Below are positions 55,670-64,000 of a stretch of 64,000 nt of DNA, one piece after another. The notes beneath the pieces are model-generated. The model saw only the letters and a list, made by a program, of their open reading frames with translations, did no database searches and was not told where the DNA came from. A program made the position numbers and the translations under genes. Source of the DNA: Rhyzopertha dominica. Lineage: Eukaryota; Arthropoda; Insecta; Coleoptera; Bostrichidae. The stretch covers positions 79,980,680 through 80,044,679 of the forward strand of contig QCXZ01000137.1 of the NCBI GenBank assembly GCA_025024175.1, in the 5' to 3' direction. Position 1 is the first letter of the stretch, and each line of letters starts with the position of its first letter.

Positions 55670-55840
55670 ATTTAGAGTTAACAACAAATACAATCTTCTA
55701 TCTGTGCCTCTTCCTAAGACAAAACCAAATTGCCAAGGCCTGATTATATTCTGTTTAACGAAAATACCATATATTCGAACATAAATTATTTTTCCAGTAT
55801 TTTGGCAATATTCGAAATCAATGAAATGGGTCTTTAGTGT
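55670..55840 (-). pseudogene. LINE reverse transcriptase fragment
   Basis: The minus strand reads TGKIIYVRIYGIFVKQNIIR, then PWQFGFVLGRGTDRRLYLLL, corresponding to 'LEKxIYxRLxxFLxxNxIIxxxQFGFRxGRST' of non-LTR RT block 2. It is truncated on both sides. Confidence 0.7.
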
Positions 55841-56630
55841 TTTCAGCTTTGTACAGGAATGATATCTGCTTTTTTTGGTCAGACAGACTGCTCCTATGCA
55901 TATATTAAACTCATGAGTTAACAGCAATAAATTCAGACATAATTAAAAATTAAATCACTGATAAACTTTTTGATACACCGGTCTTTTAAACAGTTTTATT
56001 GTGATTTGAAAAAACTTTACTATAGATATTATGTATCTATGGTGATTCAGTGTGTGCTTTATTTTTATTTTTGGGAAGGTTAAGACAAGTGTTAAAAGTC
56101 CTTATATTTATTTATGGAGCTATAATAATGTTTAATGTGATCTTCATGGTTTCAAATATTATTTTTCTAAATATTTATTTTAGTTCATGCAAACTTGAAA
56201 AATAAATGTTGTATATATTAATTTACAAATGTATTGTTTTAGTGGATTTTCTAGGGTTTTCTGGTGAGAAAGAAGTCAATTTAGTGTGAACTGGCAGTAT
56301 GGTAGGCTAGCGGTTGGCAACACCCTCAATCAGTGTTATGTCAATGTCAGCTTGACATTACACGGTTTCTCTGATTTAGGATTTGCTTCAACAACAATAA
56401 TCTCTCGGAGAAATTAATCTGGAAAAACAGTGAGTTGCCAAAACAAAATCCACAACTTGTGCAGATTAATAACTTCATCCCCCAGTATTTCCCAACCAGT
56501 ATCATCGTACGTAATAACCTTGCCTGTATCCCTTCGAATCGCCAAATTAAAGGTCAAATTTGTTGTAAACAAAATTTGGCAGGCCAGAGGACCACGTACT
56601 GCAATACAGTGATTGGTGTTTCAGATCGGA
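55841..56630. other. TMUB upstream region
   Basis: AT-rich up to about 56250; then a more GC-containing stretch (56270-56630) that should include the promoter and 5' UTR. No TATA box assigned. Short plus frames at 56430-56644 are probably UTR. Confidence 0.45.
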
Positions 56631-58895
56631 ATGACTCTAATTGAAGGTGTCGGTGATGAAGTAACACATTTTTTCATCGCCTTCTTTGCAATTCTATTAT
56701 GTGAGTAAACATCGATGAAACCTTGTAGATCGTAACAAGTACACAATCGCTTTCAGTGTGTTTCGCCTGGTGGACCACTAACATTTCAGAGCAGCGACAC
56801 CTGAGAACAGTGTACTTGATCGAACGAAGACTCAGGAGACAGAGAACACACAGCAGGCTGTCGAACCTCTCAAACCACACGCATACAGTCAGTTTGGTGG
56901 AAGGTAGCTGCTCAATCAACATCCGTGGCAGAGTGAGTGGCTTTATCCAAAGTTTTTTCAGCGAGCTCGTCTTCTGAAGCTTCGGCAGAGGTAACGGCGT
57001 CTGAAGACAGCATGGAGACACAAGTGACAGCTGATGAGAAGCCTCCAGAGGCTGGCACAAGTGTGGCAGAAGTGTCTGCGAACCCAGAGGACGAAGAAAA
57101 GCAGGCTATTGTTAATTCTATGGATTCGGACGAAACTTGTGTGTTACGAAAAAGGAGGACTGCGTTCTACAACGATAGGAAGGCAACTATCATTGGTGAA
57201 TACATTTTAGCATAGCAGTAATCAAATAATGGTAGAATATTACATAATTTCATAATTTGAAAGTTTGTTTATTAATGGATGATCATTAGAAATTATTTTT
57301 TCTTATAGGTATACCTACTTGATAGTAATCTTTGCTGAAATAAAAATAATATATCGGTTTCAATGGCTTTCTAGTGGAATAACATTGATATTACTTTGAT
57401 TTGAATTTATTTTTGACTATGTTAGACAAAATGTACAATCTCACTACTTGCATCTGCTTACTTTAATTTGAAACATTTATCTATTGAAATTTCTTTGCAA
57501 ATTAAAGCAGACTCTGTACTTATCTCACGTCTTTGTGTGTGCTTGCTATCAGACTGCGTTTTATTCACTTACAAAACTTCGATACTGTTTTTGATTGGTT
57601 GAAATGTGAGATCTTATTGGTTCATTCAGTAAGAATGTAAAATACAAACATGCTCTTTCATTGTCATGCCGCATTCAGTACAATCCCATTTAATCTTGCT
57701 TCAATGGAGTACTTTACTTAAGTATTATCACACTTTAATTGTATAGTATAAGCCAAACAGATACTTGAGTTTGTTGTGAAAATAATTGTACACAACATCA
57801 TTTCATTTATTTGCTAATAGAACAGTTAAGAATTCCACTATTCAATGCCTTTAATTCATTTTAGATAACAATGAATCAACATCCGCTGCAAATTCAAGTG
57901 GTGGAAACCATAACTTGGATGACAATGATAGTGTTCAAGAACGGGTTGTAATGGAACACAATTATGCAGATCAAAACAATGGTGAATTTGCTGATACTGG
58001 GGAAGTTAACGAATCGAGAGAACCAGAAGTGACAGATCCTGCTGCCATAAGAATTAAACTGAAATATATTAATGATGACCTTAAACAAGTTGATGGACAT
58101 CTGGAAGAACTCTTAGGAGATTTTAAAAGGTATTGTGGAATCGTACTCTTTTAAATGCATGTAGTAATGCATTAGATTATCAGGAAACACGTCTATTTCA
58201 TCCACAGCACAATTTGGTTTCACTTTCTGTTTTTAGCCAAGGAGCAATTTATTATATTATAAATCATTTTCATTTCTTTATTGTCCACTCAGTAAATGTC
58301 AGATATGATGTGAACAGTAATAAGAGAGCTTTTTCTCTTTTATCGGTAGATAAACATGCTATCATTTTTTTATGTTCCTAGGAGGCATTTTGAATCAGAA
58401 ATGTCAGCTAATAAGCTGGTACGTCTGATTTTCAATGGTAAAGTTCTCCAGCAAGATTCTGATACCTTGCAAAATTGCGGCATGTTTGACAACTGCGTTG
58501 TACATTGCCTTATACATAATAAACGAAACAATGCCACAGAAGACACTAACTCTGGTATTGGTGGAGAAGAATTTTTCCGAAGAAATGGTCGACAGTCGAC
58601 GGCCCAAACGAACAATAATCAGGGTCGAGATGTTGACCTAGGAAACGTACTCTTGGCTTTAATTACTTTAATATTGGGAACTGCTTGGTATTTTAGGTAA
58701 GCAATGATTCAAAACCTGTATTGGTCTTCAAAAAAAAAAAATTTTAGGTATGTTTATGCCCACCTTTATACCGTCACGGCAACGATAGCCTTAGTAGCTT
58801 TAACGGGCATATTTACGGTGGTCATGATCGGGATGTACTTTCCTGATCAAGAGCAGCCGTTGCCCCAGCAGCAGTCTGAGACTGCCACAAGGTAA
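56631..58895 (+). CDS. Tmub1: Transmembrane and ubiquitin-like domain-containing protein (TMUB1/2-like)
   Basis: Six coding exons, phases consistent, 392 aa: 56631-56700, 56757-56903, 56962-57195, 57865-58129, 58382-58696, 58748-58895. The N-terminus MTLIEGVGDEVTHFFIAFFA is the TMUB family signature and leads into a membrane segment (11-33). An acidic/Ser linker (~74-210) follows, then a ubiquitin-like fold at 212-285 (IRIKLKYIND; VRLIFNGKVLQQDSDTL; NCVVHCLIH). Two C-terminal membrane segments lie at 326-343 and 352-375. The mammalian relatives act in ER-associated degradation and receptor trafficking; that role is inferred. The exon 2-3 junction uses a 58-nt intron (AAG|GTAGCT ... TTTTTTCAG) that restores frame; a tempting GTGAGT donor 30 nt upstream of the acceptor does not. 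Longer than human TMUB1 (246) because of the linker. Confidence 0.92.
57196..57864 (+). other. Tmub1: TMUB intron 3
   Basis: 669-nt AT-rich intron (G|GTGAAT donor, TTTTAG acceptor). No embedded feature. Confidence 0.8.
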
Positions 58896-60543
58896 TCACT
58901 TGCTGTAGGACGAACCTGTGTTATACCTTTCTGTATGATTTATGAAAAAGGCTTGTGTAAATTTTATTTAAGTACTTTAGTTTAGGTGACATTGATCATT
59001 AAAGGAATATAATAAGAATTTAATTTTTCTAATACATGTGTTTTATTGCGACTGCGTTATCAAGTCGAGAGCCAAAACAGTGTTTCTGCTTGCGGTTTGT
59101 ATACTGGATGCTTCTGTTTTTAGGGCTTTTGGATAAAACTGAAGTTGACAATTCGTTTATAAATTTATTTTTAAATCACTCTTTTTTTTCTCTACATGAT
59201 GGTGACTATACATTTTTAATATCGCCTTTAAACCATTATCAATTTTTTTTAAATTTCATATATAGACCAGCGAATATAATTTTTTTTTGTATGTAATAAT
59301 ATGGCTATTATTCCTGCTGACTGCAACAGGTAATGTGTTTTTATTTCAAAATCAAGATATCATTGCATTTCATTTGCATAGTTTTTATCTGTGACTATTT
59401 TTTGGAAAGCAAACCTCACCGAGTTTAAATCCACTTTAAAATGGTAAAGGTAAAAGTTTAAGAACTTTGGGTTAATAAGCCATCAGTACCAAAGAATACT
59501 GATGTAGCAAGTTATAACAGCAACATATATTTAGCATTCACATAAATAATTTAGAATGGAACAACTGAAATCGTTTAGAATAGTCCAATTTTGGTCATTA
59601 AAAATTTTGTGTATCTAAATAGGTTAATGTTGATGATTTATTACAAATATGTAAACTTTTCAAATTGTCTAATGTGGAAGTAAGATAATCACTAATGAAG
59701 AATGTGAAGTTACAGTGTCTGTATTTTTATACTTATTAAATTTAGATATTCATTGCCTTTAATTAGAAAAAATGGCAATATTTGTGTCAAGACAATCCTA
59801 ATATTTAGTCTTGTCATTTTGTGCTTTAACTAGAGAATTTAAAAGAAAAACGTGGGTATATTTTTTCGTACTTACAACTTTATTGCCATTTGATTAGTTA
59901 GAAGATATACAAACCTAGAAATAGATGGTCAGAAATTGCAAACCCTCGCATTCTGAGATACCATAAGTTCACAACAAAATTGGGGGTCCTTCTTGCACGA
60001 CTTGCATATCACCATTAACACTACTGCTTGGAAACTTTTCATGATCTAGTCATTTTTGACGAGGGTTTTTAGTGTGTATTTATGAATCATTGGAAATTTA
60101 ACAGTTTGTGAAATCCCATTTACTCAAACATTTGTCCAAAAAGATGGTTTACTGCTCCCTCTCAAAAGGCAAAAAAAATAACCCCATGTAACTTCCATAA
60201 AAATAAAGATGATGACTAGAACTCTGTCCAGAAGGTCTAAATAAACCCAATTTTATTCAAATGCAAACAAACACACATACCAAAATCCTGTACAGTGTTT
60301 ACATGTTAATATCTGTTGGAGAATAAAATACCTATTATTATAATTATCATGGTATGTTTTATTATTGCACAGTAAATATTATTGGGACTTGAGCAGTTTT
60401 TTTTCGCATTAAAGCTATTGTAGAAAATATGGTTGAATTTTTGATTTTTTTTTTATAAATAACACAATAACCATAACTATTATTTATTGCTAAAGTTTTA
60501 ACTTACAAAGTACAAATCAAAATGCATCCTTTTCATAAAGTTG
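58896..60543. other. Convergent intergenic/UTR region between TMUB and SMYD3
   Basis: AT-rich, no gene recognised. TMUB lacks a close AATAAA; candidates are distal (60322-60327). SMYD3 has TTTATT (AATAAA on the minus strand) at 60483-60488, about 56 nt below its stop, a good polyadenylation signal. The 86-codon frame at 59036-59296 is unsupported. Confidence 0.5.
60483..60488 (-). terminator. Candidate SMYD3 polyadenylation signal
   Basis: AATAAA on the minus strand, about 56 nt downstream of the TGA stop. Confidence 0.5.
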
Positions 60544-63500
60544 TCAGCTTAATTCATGCCTAACTTGGTCCATTAAATGCAAAAGCTCTTTGAAAATGGT
60601 ACTCTTTTCTCCATGAGTGATCTTCAGAATTGCAAATGCGTTTTTTAAGTGTTCAGCAGCTAGAGCGTCATTCTCGAGATATAGAAGTATTTTTCCCAAC
60701 TTGAGGTATAACATTCCAAACAGTGGATGAATGTCAGTGTAATATATTCTGGAAGAAAAAAAAATTGAAGATAATGCACCTGGTGAACTATGTCGATTTT
60801 ACCTATATCCCTCAATTAATTCTAACCCATATTCTTTGGCATTATCCCACTGGCCCATATCTATACTACTTTCAAAAGCAAGGTCCAGAGTTTTAACATA
60901 GTAAATGTTAAATTTGTATAATACACCTCGTTGTTTCTTCAGGCAAACTTTACATACATCCAGATCTTTTTGAAAGTTAAGGAATTGAATGGTATGTGGA
61001 ACAATATTGGGAGAATTTAGTCCAAGTAACATGGTTATTTATTATTTTAGATTTTGTATCAAAACCGAAATAACTAATAAAAAGGATACAAGCTATTTCC
61101 TTCATGTTTTGTAAATGCATTTCCGAAAACTCCATTACCTCATTATATTCATTTAAAAACTCATCTGTAATTTCTTTTCCACATTTACAACATTTTTTTT
61201 CTGAGTCGTTCATACTGATGTATCCTTCACATTTGCCATCGACACAAGCAGCTGCCATCATAATACCGTGTGGTTTTAGGTCCAAACATTTCTTACACTG
61301 GCATAAAAAGTAATACATTTGTTGGAGTTCATCCTGTCTTTTCTTTGTCGTGTTTAGCACATCAATATAGCTAATGAAAACCTGAGCAAAATCTAGACCA
61401 TCGAGAGGCTTAACAGTGCGAATATGGAGTGTTGTTCCTTCAAACATTGGCACCGCCGTTGGATCGCAAGAATGGTCAATAATTGACGCTGCTAGGTAGA
61501 TGCCAGTGCCTAAGCTTTCTTGTTCTTGGCTGCAGATGCTGAAGCTGTTAATACACATCTGCAAAGGATTTTCGTGTATAGGAAAATTATTGTACACTAT
61601 CATATTTTTCTTTCTCACTCATCTAGCATACAAAAGAGAGAATATGTTAAATACTGTTTTGCGTGATCTCTCCTTTTCTTTGCTCCACAAAACTGAATAT
61701 ATATCCAACAATTGTGGAGTACAGACAAATACAGGCAATCTCTTTACTATTACTTTATCATACTCTTTTTTTGTGTGCTAGATGAATGAAAATGAATGTT
61801 ATAGGGACATGTTTAGCCTACAGTGTTTACCTTCAGCCAGTTTTGTGACTCAATTTTGTGTTCTGTTGTGAGTAACTTTTAAAACGACATGAAATAAAAT
61901 TACTTACACGTCCATACATTGCCATAAGCTCTGCAGAATTTGGCATTAAGTGGTCACCTAAAAATTCATAAAGGACACCACATAATGAAGCAAAATGTTC
62001 CATTCTGACTTTATCTTCCTTTAGGTCCCTGTAATCTGGAAGAAAATAATGGAAATGGATGGATACATGTGATAAGTGAATTAAAGTGTTCCTCACAAAT
62101 CTTTGCTGAGTTTTTTAGAATATGAAAAATGGTAATTTTTCAAATAAAAATTTGAAGTTTTAGACACAAATACAGATGCAATGCATCACTCCCAACTTCT
62201 ACAATATTTGCATTTTAATTGAAATATTGAAATAAAAAAAATAAATCTAAAAATTACTTATTGAAATATACTGTCTCAACAATGGTAATGATGTTTATGC
62301 CATTTTTGTGATGATTGGTAATAAAAAATTAACCAAAAACAATGCAGGAATATTATGTATACATTTGTTGGTGCCAATGATATTAACAAGGGAACGCTAT
62401 TATATCTATGATGTAAGTGATATTGTGTAAGCAGTGATTGAAACAAACACAGCAGTTGGTCTTTCAATATTATTTACCATTTTAGAACTGATTTTTAAGA
62501 ACTGCAAACAAAAATCTTGGCACAACTAGATATGCAAGCAGAATTTTTTATTTAAAAAGATGTCTTCTTTTTTTATACTACTCTTGCATAATTCTGTTTT
62601 TGAACATACTCAAAAAGTGAAAAGGTGTTTTCCACCAATCCAATCTTACATAACAGTTTTAATATATGCAGTGTGTATGAAAGTTGGCAATAACATATGG
62701 GAAACTTTTATTTTTAGTTGTTCAAGGATAAGGCATCATTTATAAAAAGTTCTGCCTGGTTTCAAGTATAAAACACAACCGCCCAACATCAAAATTTTTA
62801 AGTGTGTCAAAAAATATAAATTGTGCCTACGAGTAAAGTATCTTATTTTTCCTAAATATCAAAGATATAATGGTCTAAATAAGCAAATTTTATAATTATC
62901 ATGGCATACCATAATGTTCAGTTACTCCCTGAGTGACTAAAAATTAAGCAAAGCGTAGAATTTTGGGGTAGATAGATGGGATTCTTTATTAAAAAAAATT
63001 TTCTTAACAAAAATCTGATATTAAAAAATTATGTTTCTGTAATATATTGCCAACTTTTGTAGACACATTTATACTACCTTTTGTTTTTATATTGTAACTC
63101 AGTATATTGCGAATATACTTTGAATTATTGGTAGATAGGCTAACTTTAGTATACTTTAATGTAGGTAATGACATTTTGGTAAAATGTTAGTCAGCAGAAA
63201 AAAACTCGTTAATTGGCTAGTTATTACTAATTCCTATTACAAAAAATTTTGATGAAAAAAGTTAAAAATTATTTTAATTTTGTTTTAGACCTTATACTTT
63301 GATTTTACTAATAAAAAAAATCATGTGAATGCTTACGTGACATGAGATCCTTGTACGTCCTATAGCTTCCTTCTGTATAATATGATTTAACTTGGTCTCC
63401 ACCATTTTGTAGATGTCTTATGAGCCTTGCCAGAAACCTGGCAGCGTCTGGAATGATTCTGGGAGAGATCTGTTTCAAATTGCGGCATTCCATTTTGTGC

Positions 63501-63746
63501 ACCGGCCACCCCTCTCGTTGGCAATCCTTCCCGCAGTAATATACATACTGACAAGCCGAACATTTAAGCAGTTTGGTCCTAAAATGCTGCAAACTCAGTA
63601 CCAAAAGGAACACATTATTTCGAAACGGTCTACTTATTGAAACAGTAATCACAACGTTCAGTTCTAACTCTCGATTTGAGCACGTACACAAACGGTTTCT
63701 CTTTGAGGATGGTTGTGCCTGGTTGAATCTGATACTTGGTCCGCAT
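60544..63746 (-). CDS. Smyd3: SET and MYND domain protein, SMYD3-like
   Basis: Six coding exons, minus: 63746-63634, 63578-63337, 62035-61908, 61558-61090, 60965-60803, 60748-60544; 439 aa from the first visible Met. MYND zinc finger: C32, C35, C44, C47, C53, C57, H65, C69 (RCDYCFNK...KCSACQYVYYCGKDCQ). SET core: IIDHSCDPTA (189-194 is DHSCDP; mammalian SMYD3 has NHSCDP), the catalytic-type Tyr at 225 in FISYIDVL, and post-SET cysteines 247, 249 and 252 (FLCQCKKC). The C-terminal helical repeats (YTDIHPLFGMLYLKLGKILL; ITHGEKSTIFKELL) are SMYD3-type. Family members methylate lysines (MAP3K2, histones). The N-terminal SET GxG segment (NRGNGLRA in humans) is absent, so another 5' exon probably lies at or beyond the window edge; TGGAAG before the Met follows a CAG acceptor-like site. 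Start therefore uncertain; identity firm. Confidence 0.88.
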
Positions 63747-64000
63747 CTTCCACTGGCTCTCGTTCTACTGCCAGTAAACTTAAAACTTAAGTATTGCGTA
63801 ACGCCGGCGCCTGGTTCATTAACGGGTATATTAATAAATTTTTATTTCTGGAAATTGGAAAACAATCACATGGTAGCTTTAAAGTGAAATAACGTCATAT
63901 ATATTTAGTCGTTTAGAATTGGAATAAAGGTTTCATAAACCAGTAACAATAGTTACATTTTAAATAACGATTTAATGCCATTACAATCTATTAAATTATG
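63747..64000 (-). other. Smyd3: SMYD3 5' region, possible upstream intron
   Basis: No convincing exon for the missing N-terminal SET piece was found. An in-frame TAG 18 nt upstream of the Met limits extension without splicing. CCAG immediately before TGGAAGATG could be a splice acceptor. Confidence 0.35.

Noticed and set aside
56926..56961. GTGAGT donor after GGCAGA in TMUB exon 2, giving a 29-nt intron.
   Set aside because: Too short for a spliceosomal intron and it breaks the frame. The GTAGCT donor at 56904 gives 58 nt and the right frame.

Overview
The window is animal nuclear DNA from an AT-rich, transposon-laden insect genome. Introns have GT/GC-AG borders, several are only 51-58 nt long, and the protein relationships are arthropod-like. 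The repeats (mariner and Tc1 relics, Penelope-like elements, RTE/Jockey-type LINEs, hAT, a long fold-back element) are common in beetles, but the order is an inference. Isolated single Ns and one homopolymer-type frameshift suggest a draft assembly.

Layout: (1) 222-332, minus: first coding exon of an unidentified gene that runs off the left edge. (2) 333-10,058: gene-poor DNA with two relics of one DDE transposase family, a ~1.07-kb fold-back element (3,938-5,005), a GC-richer block with a 158-codon open frame (5,160-5,760), and a decayed Penelope-like element with a hammerhead-like terminus (6,790-8,790). (3) 10,059-17,621, plus: complete phtf gene, 11 coding exons, 810 aa, with mariner and LINE relics in intron 7. 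(4) 21,022-44,977, minus: PI4KB / four wheel drive, phosphatidylinositol 4-kinase beta, 10 coding exons. Intron 2 is 14.6 kb, intron 1 has a GC donor, and the last exon has an apparent 1-nt loss. Its introns hold an RTE-like LINE, other LINE and Penelope pieces, Tc1 and mariner relics and a TIR element with GGATGTG repeats. (5) 44,978-56,630: intergenic, with transposase and LINE relics, a hAT-like remnant with G/C tracts and a Penelope fragment. (6) 56,631-58,895, plus: TMUB-type transmembrane ubiquitin-like protein, 6 coding exons, 392 aa. (7) 60,544-63,746, minus: SMYD3-like SET/MYND protein, 6 exons seen, 439 aa from the first visible Met; the 5' end is uncertain.

The four recognised genes form two convergent pairs (phtf/PI4KB and TMUB/SMYD3). 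They are not an operon or a shared pathway, though PI4KB (Golgi PI4P), PHTF (multi-pass membrane protein, ER/Golgi in mammals) and TMUB (ER-associated ubiquitin-like protein) are all tied to the early secretory system. I found no convincing new gene system. The points most worth checking are the PI4KB frameshift, its uORF/GC-AG 5' structure, a Penelope element with a selectively deleted GIY-YIG core, a SET-domain Asn-to-Asp change in SMYD3, and undescribed non-autonomous elements (fold-back; GGATGTG TIR element). No tRNA, rRNA or CRISPR was recognised.
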